Below are positions 31,516-41,000 of a stretch of DNA of 64,000 nt, in pieces (the stretch's first letter is position 1; every line of letters begins with the position of its first letter). Position numbers and translations under genes: made by a program. The stretch is from RGIG4097 sp045613765 (GTDB taxonomy: Bacteria > Bacillota > Clostridia > Christensenellales > CAG-917): contig JAZLBO010000022.1 of NCBI GenBank assembly GCA_045613765.1, positions 21,471 to 85,470 on the forward strand, written 5' to 3'. The notes beneath the pieces are model-generated. The model ran no database searches. It was not told where the DNA came from and was given only the letters and a program-made list of their open reading frames with translations.

Positions 31516-33458
31516 TATCTTACCGTTGCGCCACTGGGCATTTTCTTTTCGGGTGTGACAAGGACGATTTCTTCGTCTGTGCAAGCACAAAGAAGCATAC
31601 CTTGGCTTTCAATTCCACAAAGTTTTGCAGGTTTCAAGTTGCTGACAACAACCACTTGCTTGCCAATCATTTCATCGGGGTTGTAGTATTTTGCAATGCC
31701 ACTGACGATTGTGCGAGTTTCTTCACCAATCTTTACTGCAAACTTCAAGAGTTTGTTGGCTTTGGGCACTTTCTCTGCCTCAACGATTTCGCCAACACGA
31801 AGTTGAACTTTCATAAAATCTTCAATGCCGATTTCGCTGATTGCCACAACGTTTTCTGCCTTTTCAACTTTTGTTTCTTTGGGTTTGCGTGCTTCGTACA
31901 TTGCATTGACCTTTTCGCTGATTTCCTTTTGGTCAAGACGCTTGAAAAGGATTTCGGGATTTGACGTGACCTTTGTGCCGTCTTTGAGAAGACCAAATTT
32001 GTCAAGATCTGCAAAGGGTCTTGCTTCTACGCCAAATTCTGCATAGACTTTCTTTGCAGTTTCGGGCATGAAACTTTCAAGGAGTGTTGTGCCGATTATA
32101 ATGCTTTCTGCAAGGTTGTAAAGAACTGTTGCAAGTCTATCTTGCTTGGTTTCGTCCTTTGCAAGTGCCCAAGGCATTGTTTCATCAATATATTTGTTGG
32201 CTCTACGGAAGATTGTAAAGACGTCTGCAAGTGCATCTGCAACTCTATATCCGTCAATCTTGTCTGCGACTTTCTTGTATGCGCCTGTGACAACTGCTTT
32301 GAGTTCATTGTCAACGTCTTCAACAACACCCTTGTTTTCAAGGACGCCATCAAAGTACTTGTTGGACATTGCGATTGTTCTGCTGACAAGGTTGCCATAT
32401 ACGTTGGCAAGTTCACTGTTGATGGTTTCTGTGACCATATCCCAGTTGATGACGCCGTCATTGTCATAAGGCATTTGTGAGAGCAAGAAGTATCTCACTG
32501 CATCAACGCCATAGAAGTCAACAAGGTCGTCTGCATAGATGACGTTGCCTGTTGATTTTGACATTTTGCCACCGTCTTGAAGAAGCCAAGGATGTCCGTA
32601 AATTTGTTTGGGGAGAGGTTCGCCCATAGCCATAAGGAAGATGGGCCAATAGATTGCGTGGAAACGTACGATATCCTTGCCGATAACGTGAACATCTGCA
32701 GGCCAATACTTTTTGTAAAGGTCACCGTGATTGCCGTCAACGTCAAAGTTTATGCCCGTAATGTAGTTTGAAAGTGCGTCAAGCCACACATAAACTACGT
32801 GTTTTGCATCAAACTCCACTGGAATACCCCATGTAAATGATGTTCTTGAAACACACAAATCTTGAAGACCGGGCTTCAAGAAGTTGTTGACCATTTCGTT
32901 CTTTCTTGACACGGGAACGATAAAGTCGGGGTGGGTGTTGTAGTATTCCATAAGTTGATCGGCATACTTGCTCATCTTAAAGAAATATGCTTCTTCTTCT
33001 GCCACGTGGACTTCTCTGCCACAGTCGGGACACTTGCCGTCAACAAGTTGGCTTTCTGTCCAGAAAGACTCACAGGGTGTACAATACCAGCCGTGGTATG
33101 AACCCTTGTAGATGTCCCCTTGATCGTAGAATTTTTTGAACATCTTTTTGATTTGTTTTTCGTGATATTCATCTGTTGTACGAATAAACTTATCGTAAGA
33201 CGTGTTCATCAAATCCCAAATATTCTTTATGCCACCTGCAACTTCGTCAACAAATTGCTTGGGTGTCTTGCCTGCTGCTGCAGCCTTGAGTTCGATCTTT
33301 TCGCCGTGTTCGTCTGTGCCTGTTTGGAAGAAAACGTCGTATCCTTGGGCGCGCTTAAATCTTGCCAAAAGGTCTGCGAGTACGATTTCATAGGTGTTGC
33401 CTATATGAGGCTTGCCTGATGTATAGGCGATTGCTGTGGTGATATAATATTTTTCCAT
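31515..33458 (-). CDS. metG: Methionyl-tRNA synthetase with C-terminal tRNA-binding domain
   Basis: This is a 647-residue class I synthetase. The HIGH-type motif is KPHIGNTYE (~13-21), zinc is bound by Cys in CTPCESFW and CPDCG (~125-145), and GGKMSKSTGN (~294-303) is the KMSKS loop. The C-terminal ~110 residues form a Trbp111-type tRNA-binding OB domain (MKVQLRVGEIVEAEKVPKAN). ATG 33458 follows GGAGGAAGG. The promoter at 33509-33537 drives the operon. Confidence 0.97.
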   Translation of the reverse strand: MEKYYITTAIAYTSGKPHIGNTYEIVLADLLARFKRAQGYDVFFQTGTDEHGEKIELKAAAAGKTPKQFVDEVAGGIKNIWDLMNTSYDKFIRTTDEYHEKQIKKMFKKFYDQGDIYKGSYHGWYCTPCESFWTESQLVDGKCPDCGREVHVAEEEAYFFKMSKYADQLMEYYNTHPDFIVPVSRKNEMVNNFLKPGLQDLCVSRTSFTWGIPVEFDAKHVVYVWLDALSNYITGINFDVDGNHGDLYKKYWPADVHVIGKDIVRFHAIYWPIFLMAMGEPLPKQIYGHPWLLQDGGKMSKSTGNVIYADDLVDFYGVDAVRYFLLSQMPYDNDGVINWDMVTETINSELANVYGNLVSRTIAMSNKYFDGVLENKGVVEDVDNELKAVVTGAYKKVADKIDGYRVADALADVFTIFRRANKYIDETMPWALAKDETKQDRLATVLYNLAESIIIGTTLLESFMPETAKKVYAEFGVEARPFADLDKFGLLKDGTKVTSNPEILFKRLDQKEISEKVNAMYEARKPKETKVEKAENVVAISEIGIEDFMKVQLRVGEIVEAEKVPKANKLLKFAVKIGEETRTIVSGIAKYYNPDEMIGKQVVVVSNLKPAKLCGIESQGMLLCACTDEEIVLVTPEKKMPSGATVR

Positions 33459-33508
33459 ATAACCTTCCTCCGGCAAATGAGCCGAATTTATAATATTTAG
33501 TGAGAAAT

Positions 33509-33537
33509 ATTATACCCCCAAATTCGACTTTTGTAAA
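33509..33537 (-). promoter_or_regulatory. Promoter of the metG operon
   Basis: Minus strand: TTTACA (33532-33537), 17 bp with a G-run, TATAAT (33509-33514). The leader is only ~45 nt, so a methionine T-box or S-box riboswitch would not fit. Confidence 0.75.
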
Positions 33538-33578
33538 CCAAAACGAATATCAAGTGGATTTTGCGAGTAAAATATTGT

Positions 33579-34256
33579 ATGAATTTGGTGTTTTCAGTGC
33601 TACTTCTTGCCTCGGGGATATTTATGCTCATATCAAACCCCACAGAGATTTTCCCCACTATGATTGATGGCGTGGGCAGTGCCATAAATCTGCTTATAAA
33701 ACTGATTGCCATATATTCTATATGGCTTTCTCTCCTGAAAATCATGGAAAAGACGGGGCTTGACGCCAAATTATCACGTATTCTGCACCCCGTCATCAAA
33801 AGATTGTTCAAGGGGGAGAAAGATGAAACGTACAAGTGGATTTCTGTCAACCTTGCGTCAAATATGTTGGGTATGGGTGGTGCAAGCACACCTGCAGGCA
33901 TAAAAGCAATGGAACTTATGGAAAAAGATGGCAGAGCAACTGGCAATATGGACTTGCTTGTTGTGATAAATGCCACCTCAATCCAACTTATCCCTGCAAC
34001 AGTCATTGCACTTAGAGCAACGGCAGGAAGTGACAACCCATCATCAATTATACTGCCCACACTCATATCTTCAACCATTGCAACAGTGGCAGGCGTTGTG
34101 CTTTGTAAGGTCTTTGAAAAGAAAGGCGAAAACAATCCACAAACACTGTCAAAAGGCAGTGCAAGGTTGAAAAGGACAAAAATAAAACAACTTCAAAAGA
34201 CAATGAAGTTGCACCACAAATCAAGTGAAAAACTGAAAAAGGATAGAAGACAATGA
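33579..34256 (+). CDS. spmA: Spore maturation protein A (nucleoside-recognition family)
   Basis: This is a 225-residue membrane protein (231 if TTG 33561 is used). It starts MNLVFSVLLLASGIFML and has GLDAKLSRILHPVIKRLF, NLASNMLGMGGASTPAGIKA and VVINATSIQLIPATVIALRA, all typical of SpmA. It acts with SpmB in dehydration of the spore core in Bacillus. About 40 Lys/Arg-rich residues at the C-terminus are extra compared with the ~195 usual residues. No strong ribosome binding site is seen for either start. Confidence 0.92.
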   Translation: MNLVFSVLLLASGIFMLISNPTEIFPTMIDGVGSAINLLIKLIAIYSIWLSLLKIMEKTGLDAKLSRILHPVIKRLFKGEKDETYKWISVNLASNMLGMGGASTPAGIKAMELMEKDGRATGNMDLLVVINATSIQLIPATVIALRATAGSDNPSSIILPTLISSTIATVAGVVLCKVFEKKGENNPQTLSKGSARLKRTKIKQLQKTMKLHHKSSEKLKKDRRQ

Positions 34257-34759
34257 GCGTGTACGTCCTGCCAATATTCATCATTGCATTGTCCCTTTTT
34301 GCAGTGTATAAAAAAGTCAAAATTTACGATTGTTTCCTTGATGGCACAAAGGAGGCACTATCACTTGTAAAGACAGTTTTTCCGTATATCGCAACCATAT
34401 ACATTGTCATAATGTTGTTCAAAACAAGTGGCTTGTCCACCCACATGACCAACGCTTTGGCAACCCCTCTGGGCTATCTTGGAATACCCAAAGAAATCAC
34501 GGAAATTATGTTGCTCGTGCCAATCAGTGGCAACGGCACAATCGCCCTTCTTGAAGAAGTGATCGCCACCCACGGTGCAGACAGTTATATAGCAAGATGC
34601 GCAGCAGTTGTGGCAGGTGGCAGTGAAACAATATTCTACATATCGGCAGTTTATCTGTCAAAATGTCAAGTTAAACGCCTAAATCGTGCAATTCCCATTT
34701 CTCTGTTCTGTACACTTATAGGTGTCGTGCTCGCTTGCGCCCTGTGTAGAATAATGTAG
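34253..34759 (+). CDS. spmB: Spore maturation protein B
   Basis: This is a 168-residue membrane protein with about five helices. Motifs: YDCFLDGTKEALSLVKTVFPY, PISGNGTIALLEEVIATHG and GGSETIFYISAVYL, the last being the family hallmark. It overlaps spmA by 4 nt (ATGA). The pair suggests that the organism sporulates or descends from spore-formers. No terminator is seen directly downstream. Confidence 0.93.
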   Translation: MSVYVLPIFIIALSLFAVYKKVKIYDCFLDGTKEALSLVKTVFPYIATIYIVIMLFKTSGLSTHMTNALATPLGYLGIPKEITEIMLLVPISGNGTIALLEEVIATHGADSYIARCAAVVAGGSETIFYISAVYLSKCQVKRLNRAIPISLFCTLIGVVLACALCRIM

Positions 34760-35267
34760 GAATACTCTAAAAAATCATATATATTCTTTATCAAAGTGAG
34801 TGCGAACATATCAATTTAGGATTCCCCCCTTCCTCATGTGTTTCCCCCCATTTGCCTATGGCAAAGCCCTACGGGCAGGGGCACTCGACGCGATTGACTT
34901 CGTAGCAATCGCTATTCCGTCACTTTGTTCCTTACGGCACGCGCACATTAAGTGTCGTTCTCTCATTATGTCACTTGCCACTTGGGTGGGAAAAACAGGA
35001 TCCCCAAGTGGCTGGCGTACTTTCATCTGGTGCTTGGCACTCGCTATGTAGGAGTGTGTGGCGACGCGATTATAAATCGCTATTCCGTCGCACACTCCTT
35101 ACCCGTTCCGTCTTTGAATAAGTGAGTGCTTGTATAAGTACCCACGCTCATGCCGTAAACCCTTTTATTTCGGGTGCACGTGGCTACGCTCCCTTTTTAG
35201 AACATAAAAACGCAATATTTGGATGAAGAACAAGGAAAGAAAAATTCTATAATACAGTGCGTTTCAT
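34760..35267. other. Gene-free stretch rich in inverted repeats
   Basis: About 510 bases without a credible gene. The right part is higher in GC than the surroundings and contains several independent inverted repeats (34851-35099, separate entry). A 79-codon open frame on the minus strand (34856-35095) is an effect of these repeats. Confidence 0.65.
34851..35099. repeat. Cluster of five inverted repeats, two of one family
   Basis: TTTGCC-tat-GGCAAA (34851-34865); GCCC-tac-GGGC (34866-34876); GACGCGATTG with CAATCGC-TATTCC-GTC (34887-34921); GCCACTTGGG (34977-34986) with CCCAAGTGGC (35003-35012); and AGGAGTGTG...CGACGCGATT-ata-AATCGC-TATTCC-GTCG-CACACTCCT (35050-35099). The third and fifth share the same core and the same unpaired TATTCC, so they belong to one repeat family. 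Confidence 0.65.
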
Positions 35268-35391
35268 AAAAAGGCATCACAAAGATGTATAATGCGAAAA
35301 GCCCCCTATATACCGACCGACGTGTACTTGGCGTACATGAGGGTGGGATATAGGGGGCTTGACAAAATTAGACGCTTTGTGATGACTTTTT
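35268..35391. repeat. 124-bp three-tier interrupted palindrome
   Basis: Outer arms AAAAAGGCATCACAAAG (35268-35284) and CTTTGTGATGACTTTTT (35375-35391) pair at 16 of 17 positions. After 14 unpaired bases on each side, AAGCCCCCTATAT (35299-35311) pairs perfectly with ATATAGGGGGCTT (35348-35360). Inside, TGTAC-ttggc-GTACA (35323-35337) forms the tip. Both ends give T-runs, so it can stop transcription on either strand; the right arm touches the stop codon of the DUF1858 gene. Confidence 0.75.
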
Positions 35392-35587
35392 ATTCGATGG
35401 TGGCATTCAACTCTGCCAACAACTCATCAATGTCAACACCGTGAACAACGGCGATGTCACCGATTGTTTCTTGATGTGCAAGTGCACAACCGAGGCAATG
35501 GAGTCCTGCGTTTTGGAGAACTTTTGCCACTTTTTCAGGGTTACCGATGTTGAGTGCATCGAAGATAAGAGTGTCTTTGGTGATCAT
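35390..35587 (-). CDS. DUF1858 protein (redox disulfide, hybrid-cluster-associated type)
   Basis: This is a 65-residue protein: MITKDTLIFDALNIGNPEKV, then CLGC at residues 31-34 and EIGD-like ETIGDIAVVHGVDIDELLAEL. The spacing fits DUF1858, also named the prismane-associated redox disulfide domain (TIGR03980). The CxxC pair probably acts in thiol exchange. GGAGG precedes ATG 35587, 25 nt after the zinc-ribbon gene, so it is likely co-transcribed with it. Its downstream end is the large palindrome. Confidence 0.88.
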   Translation of the reverse strand: MITKDTLIFDALNIGNPEKVAKVLQNAGLHCLGCALAHQETIGDIAVVHGVDIDELLAELNATIE

Positions 35588-35612
35588 AATATATACCTCC
35601 GTGTGATTAATC

Positions 35613-36644
35613 TTATTGGGTCAAATACATGTATACAATAAATCCTATGATGGCGAGGACAAAGAGAACAACACTTGCGACCTTGACAGGTGACAAGGGA
35701 TACTTGCCGTAGGAACGTCCCGTTCTGCCATTGACGATATAGCGATATTCCTTTTCCTTGTGCTTGCAACCAAACATATAGATGGGCACGAGTGCATAGT
35801 TGAATCCAATGTCGCTATATGAAATGTCGGCATTAAATGAGCCAACGACGTCATAAGTGTAGTTGGACAAGACTTCGTTTTTGATGATTTCTTGCATAAC
35901 TTCCTTTGCCTTCAAGAAACCTTGGTCAAGGCTCTCGTTGTTGCGTTCTGCAGAGAAACCTGCAACATACTCTTGCTTGTATGCTTCAAGGTTGGCAAGG
36001 TCAAATGGATTGATCTTTTGGATTTCACCTTGTGTGATATGTCTTGTTGCCTCAACAAGCACGTTTTTGAATGCTCTTGCAAAGTCGCCACTGACTGTAA
36101 ACCATCTTGTGTATGTGCGACGGTTTTTGCCAGAGCCGGTTGAGCAAGTCTTACCAAGACGTGCCGTGTATTTAGTATGTGTGTTTGTTGCAAAAACATA
36201 AGAGGGGATATAAAGTCCTTCAAGATTTTCTGCTTTGAAGTTCTTTTTGAAAGAGCCAAGGGCAAAAACTTTGGACTTAATCCACTTCTTTCCTGCCTCC
36301 ATTGCCATTTCTTTTGTGTAAAGGAAAGGCAAAATGCCGTCAGGGTTTAATCCCTCGACGGCTGGTGTTTTTACAACGTTTGTTGCAGAACAGAAAGGAC
36401 ACTTTGTTGCTGTCACATAAGCGTCGAAATCCACTTCGCCACCACAGTTGGGACAGACATACTTGTATGCGTTTGTGTCCGTGACGCTGTTGGCTCTTTC
36501 TGCGTGAAAATCTTTCTTAGGTGCAGGTGCTTTTTCTATTTCTTTTTTGCCATCACAGTAAGGGCAGATAAGACCCTGTGTTTTGGGGTCGAACACCATA
36601 TCTGCCCCACAGTTTGGACATTTGATTACGTGTGTATTTTTCAT
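35613..36644 (-). CDS. Tail-anchored zinc-ribbon protein (YdjG-like)
   Basis: This is a 343-residue protein. Two TFIIB-type zinc ribbons (CPNCGADM...CPYC at ~9-31; CPNCGGEV...CPFC at ~64-85) precede a ~200-residue domain with GILPFLYTKEMAMEAGKKW, YIPSYVFATNT and a C-terminal membrane helix (~322-340). Zinc ribbons, a middle domain and a tail anchor match YdjG of Bacillus subtilis, part of a PspA-linked membrane stress operon. It lies 3 nt after the SPFH gene, which corresponds to ydjI. Molecular role unknown; probably a partner of the SPFH protein at the membrane. Confidence 0.82.
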   Translation of the reverse strand: MKNTHVIKCPNCGADMVFDPKTQGLICPYCDGKKEIEKAPAPKKDFHAERANSVTDTNAYKYVCPNCGGEVDFDAYVTATKCPFCSATNVVKTPAVEGLNPDGILPFLYTKEMAMEAGKKWIKSKVFALGSFKKNFKAENLEGLYIPSYVFATNTHTKYTARLGKTCSTGSGKNRRTYTRWFTVSGDFARAFKNVLVEATRHITQGEIQKINPFDLANLEAYKQEYVAGFSAERNNESLDQGFLKAKEVMQEIIKNEVLSNYTYDVVGSFNADISYSDIGFNYALVPIYMFGCKHKEKEYRYIVNGRTGRSYGKYPLSPVKVASVVLFVLAIIGFIVYMYLTQ

Positions 36645-36647
36645 AAA

Positions 36648-37775
36648 TTATTTGACTTTATATCCACATTCAGGGCAGAACTTTGCACTGCCTTTGATTT
36701 CTGCTTTACAGCCGGGGCAAACTGTCTTTGTGGGTGCTCCACATTCGGGACAGAACTTGCTTCCTTCGGGGATATTTGCCTTGCAGTTGCCACAGACAGC
36801 TGTTGCGCCTGCGTTGTTCTTTTCACCACAATTGGGGCAGAATTTTGCATTTGCAGACATTTTAGCGCCACATTTTGCACATTGAACTGTCTTTTCTGCA
36901 GGTTGTGCAGTCATTGCTGCGTTAAGGTTTTGTGCAAATCCTGCGCCAATGGTTGAGCCTGCGCCAAGGCCTACTCCCATGCCTGCGAACATGCCTGCTG
37001 CACCGGGATTTTTGGCTGCGTCACGCATTGCTGCAACACTTTCGTATTGTGCATAAGCACTCATCTTGTCGCCCATGATACCAAGGGTTGTACGCTTGTC
37101 CATGGCTTGTTCAACTTCTTCAGGAAGTTTGAGATTCTTGATGATGACTTCGTCTGCTGCAACACCGAGTTTTGCAAATTTTTCTTTGACCTTTTCTCTT
37201 GCTGTATCGCCAAGTTCACGATAGTTTGATGCAAGGTCAAGTGCAGGGATTTCACATTCGCCAAGAAGGTCTGTGACTTCCATAAGGATGATGTCTTTCA
37301 AGTATTCATGGATTGTGTCTGATGAATATGAACGGACTGTGCCAAAACATTCTCTCATAAACACTGAAGGATTTTCAACGTGGAATGAGTATTCGCCGTG
37401 ACCTTTGATACGGATCATGCCGAATTCCTTATCTCTCAACATAATGGGATTGACTGTGCCCCATTTCATATCAATGAATTGCTTGAGGTTGACGAAGTAG
37501 ATGTCAACTCTATTGGGCATTTCCCATGCATACTTCCATGCTGCAAGTTTGCTGAGAATGGGGACGTTGTCTGTTTCGAGAGTCCATGTACCTGCTGTAA
37601 AGACGTCTGCGATTTGTCCTTGATATACAAAAATTGCTGCTTGGCTTTCACGAACGATAAGTTTTGACTTGTTCATGATTTCATAGCGATCAGGAATTTC
37701 ATACTTGTGTACCATTTGGTTTTGTGAAAATTCCCATTCTATAACCTTAAGTAAGTTCTTTTTGATAAAACCCAT
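36648..37775 (-). CDS. SPFH/Band-7 protein with three C-terminal zinc ribbons (YdjI-like)
   Basis: This is a 375-residue protein. The N-terminal ~210 residues form an SPFH domain (ESQAAIFVYQGQIADVF, IKGHGEYSFHVENPSVFM, LEDI-like EYLKDIILMEVTDLLG). A coiled segment and Gly/Ala-rich stretch (GMFAGMGVGLGAGSTIGAG) lead to three zinc ribbons (~295-375): CAKCGAKM...CPNCG, CGNCKANI...CPECG and CPGCKAEI...CPECG. Similar proteins (YdjI) help place PspA on stressed membranes in Bacillus. No PspA or LiaI-like gene is nearby. It is the first gene of the unit. Confidence 0.88.
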   Translation of the reverse strand: MGFIKKNLLKVIEWEFSQNQMVHKYEIPDRYEIMNKSKLIVRESQAAIFVYQGQIADVFTAGTWTLETDNVPILSKLAAWKYAWEMPNRVDIYFVNLKQFIDMKWGTVNPIMLRDKEFGMIRIKGHGEYSFHVENPSVFMRECFGTVRSYSSDTIHEYLKDIILMEVTDLLGECEIPALDLASNYRELGDTAREKVKEKFAKLGVAADEVIIKNLKLPEEVEQAMDKRTTLGIMGDKMSAYAQYESVAAMRDAAKNPGAAGMFAGMGVGLGAGSTIGAGFAQNLNAAMTAQPAEKTVQCAKCGAKMSANAKFCPNCGEKNNAGATAVCGNCKANIPEGSKFCPECGAPTKTVCPGCKAEIKGSAKFCPECGYKVK

Positions 37776-38006
37776 AATAAATCTCCTATATTATATGTAG
37801 TTTTGTTTGTATTGTTTTTTTGTTTTGTGCAATTCAAGTCTTTTTGACTTTGTGATTATATTATACATTGGTTTTTGCCACAAATAAATAACTTTTTTGT
37901 TAAAATAACCACATCTATTTTGCAACCAGCGCAAAATAACACATATTTATTCTATTATACCACTCAAATCGCCCCATTTCAACAAATATTTTTAAGTATG
38001 GATATA
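37776..38006. other. Spacer before the SPFH gene
   Basis: AT-rich bases with no gene. A minus-strand TATAAT pair lies near 37865 and near 37790 with only weak -35 partners, so the promoter of the SPFH operon is here but not resolved. AGGAGA precedes ATG 37775. Confidence 0.4.
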
Positions 38007-38041
38007 AAAAAAGCAAGGATTGGTTGCCCTTTCCTTGCTTT
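38007..38041 (-). terminator. Intrinsic terminator of the giant lipoprotein gene
   Basis: Nine-bp stem AAGCAAGGA (38011-38019) with TCCTTGCTT (38032-38040), followed on the minus strand by a seven-T run. A second, near-perfect palindrome ATATCACC-aa-GGTGATAT (38060-38077) lies between it and the stop codon. Confidence 0.85.
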
Positions 38042-38096
38042 TTGCTTTTTGATGATGACATATCACCAAGGTGATATATCTGCTTTGATACGGCTT

Positions 38097-41000
38097 TTAG
38101 CCTGCGATTGTGATCTTCACTCTTTCGCCACTGCCGATTTGGACGTTGATGACTGCGTTGCTTGTGACGGTTGTGGGCATGATTGTTGACACGTATGCGA
38201 AGACCTTTGAGAACTTGTCGCCATTTGCGTGTTTTTCCCAACCTGTACCACCGTTGGTTGCTGCGACAAACGTCACGTTGCCTTCACTGTCAACGACGGG
38301 ATTTTCCACGGTAAAGGTGACTTTGAGTCCCTTGGGGAAACTGCCGAGTGAGAGATTGTAGCCTACTGATGCAACTCCGTTGACAACTGCTGATGTGTAT
38401 GCGCCAGTTGAGTATCTTGTTGCTTTGATCTTGGGTGATGCCACTCTTTCTTCGTCAACGTAATAGACTGTTGTGATCTTTGACACTGTCATCTTTTGGA
38501 CGAGGAAAGGAATGTTGAGGTTTTGTGAACTTCCGTCAGGACCTGTGAGCACTGCTGTGAGATATGTGATGCCACCGGTGTATGTGGGACGGAAATCTCT
38601 CATTGACCATGCAAGTTTGTAGGTGTTGTTTGTTGTTGAGAATGTGATTTGTTCTGTGCCTGTGGCTGTCTTGACTTCAACTGTCAATGAATTGGGAAGG
38701 CTCAATGTTGATGAATAGTATTCATAGGGGTTGATGTATGTTTGAGTCTTGCCTGTGCTGTCTTGCCACATATAGCCTACGTTTGATGTAAGGCCACTAT
38801 TTGCGCTTTCAACGATACCTACGGCTGTTCTGTCAATGATGACGAGTCTTGCTCTTACAGATTGTGTGCCGACGCCAAATTCGCTGCCGTCAAGGATTGC
38901 AGTGATGTTGTATGTTCCACCTTGGCAGTTGACCTTGGCAATGCCGAAGTCCCAAGTGACGGGAACATTGACTGTGTTGCCACCTTCAACAGTGATTGTT
39001 GCTCTTGCAGGGAAATACTTGTAGTTGCCTGTTGAGAGTTGTTCAAAGACGTTGGGTGTGACGAAGGGGTCAAACGTGAAGGTCAAAGTGTTGTCTGTGA
39101 CTTCCATATAACTTGACACTGCATCACTGTCAACAAAGTCTGTTGCATCTGCACTGATTGCCACTGCCGTGCCGTCAAGGACGAAGATGGGCACTTTGAC
39201 TTCTGTTGATGCTCCACCGTTTGACACTGTTGCATAGACATAGTTGTCGCCACCCTTGACACTGAGTGCTGTTTGGTTTGCGTTCCAATCTACTTCAAGT
39301 TGTTGACTGACTGTGTAAACGAAGACGTATGTGTTTCTTGCTGTGCCTTGTACGTCAACCACTGTATAGGTCTTTGTTGTTGAATCGTATTGATAGTAGG
39401 TGGGTGTGCCAATTCTATCTCCGTTGCCGTCCACTGCAACTCTGCCGTCAACGACTGTGCCGTTGCCAAGGACTTTGTAGAGATATTCGCCAGTGGTCAT
39501 GTATCTTGACATTCTATAACTATTTGATGCAACCTTGTTCCATTCTTCAAGTGAGATGAACTTGCCATCGGGGTAGAAGGTGGTTGTTGCAAGATAGTTG
39601 TTGGTATTGTACACACTGTTGCCGTTGTCTGCATCTTCATATACTTCAAATGAATCATAGAGCAAGTCGTTTGACATATTGTGAGATGCGATTGTGCTGT
39701 TGTGTCTTGTGACACTGACCTTCTTCACTGTAAATGTGAGTTCAAATGAGAAAAGTTCGAAGTCCATTGTGCTATTGGGATAGACACGGGCTGTCACTTT
39801 GTATTCATTTGTGACTGTGACGTCAAAGTTTTGTGAGAGTTGGTCAATGCCGTCAAGGACAACGTAGTAGCGCTTGACTTCACCTGTCTTTGCAAATGTG
39901 ATGTCAATTTCATTGGGCATTGTTGTGCCTGCCACTGCAAAGCCATTGTAGAAGATGACTTCTGTGGGCATATTTGTCTTTGCACTGTACACCACATCAA
40001 CAAGGTTGCCGAGTGTGGTGTCTGTGCCGACGTATTTGATTGTGTAAGAACTGCGTGAATCTGTGCGTGTTGCCTTTTCAAATTCAGGTGTGACAAATTC
40101 TGCTGATGAAACTTCTCTGCTCAAGACGACAACGGGGATATTGACTTGTTGTGTTGCGCCCATTACATAACGGCTATCGTCGTATGTGCCACCAACTGCA
40201 TCTGCTTCTGCCACTGTGCCGTAGCGCGTGATTTCAATGCCGTTTGACATGTAGGTGTACTTGACATAAGTTCCGTCTGTTGAAAGTGCGTATGATCTAA
40301 ATGTGACCATATAACCGGGGTTTTCATAACCCTTTGCACTGATGAGTGAATCATCAGGCCATTCGGGAACAAATGTTGCCACTGTGCCGTCGCTGAGATA
40401 TGCTTCGATTTCAAGAGGCAATCCAAGGCCACCTTCACGGAAGGTATCATAACGATAAGGATCAACTGTGATTGAACGATACATGGGGTTGACGATCTTG
40501 TCGATTGTTCTGTCCATGACTTCGCAGTTGACTGTCATCTTTTGTGATCCACCGGGATATGTAAATGTGATGTCGAATGCCAATGTCTTGCCGAAGTAGT
40601 TGACTGTGTTTGTAAACAAGTCTTGAGGCAATGTGTAGTCTGCGTTGACTGTGACGACTTCATAGATTTCTGTGCCGTCTGCTGCAGTGCCAACTGTTGC
40701 AAGAACTTGTTGTGCGCCCTTTCCAAAGAGTGTTGTTTCAACACCGAGAGGATCGATGACAAATGTTTCTGTCATGTTGACGTCTGCATAAGCAATCTTT
40801 GTTGCGCTGACTGAAAGCATAACCTTTGTTTCAAGTTTGACACCGTTTGCACTGATTTCAACGTTGACTGTGCCGTCTTCGTTCAAACCTGATGTGATGT
40901 TGCCGTTGTTGTCGTACTTGACTTTCCAGTTGAGTTTTGCAATGTATGAAACGCTCTTGCTTTCCTTGTCAGGATAGATTGTTGCACTTGTAGGAAGTCC

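Noticed and set aside
33459..33537. T-box or SAM riboswitch upstream of metG
   Set aside because: The distance from promoter to start codon is ~50 nt, too short for either class.
34856..35095. 79-codon minus-strand frame rich in Ala, Arg and Ser
   Set aside because: It runs through the inverted-repeat cluster, has no ribosome binding site and reflects the repeats.
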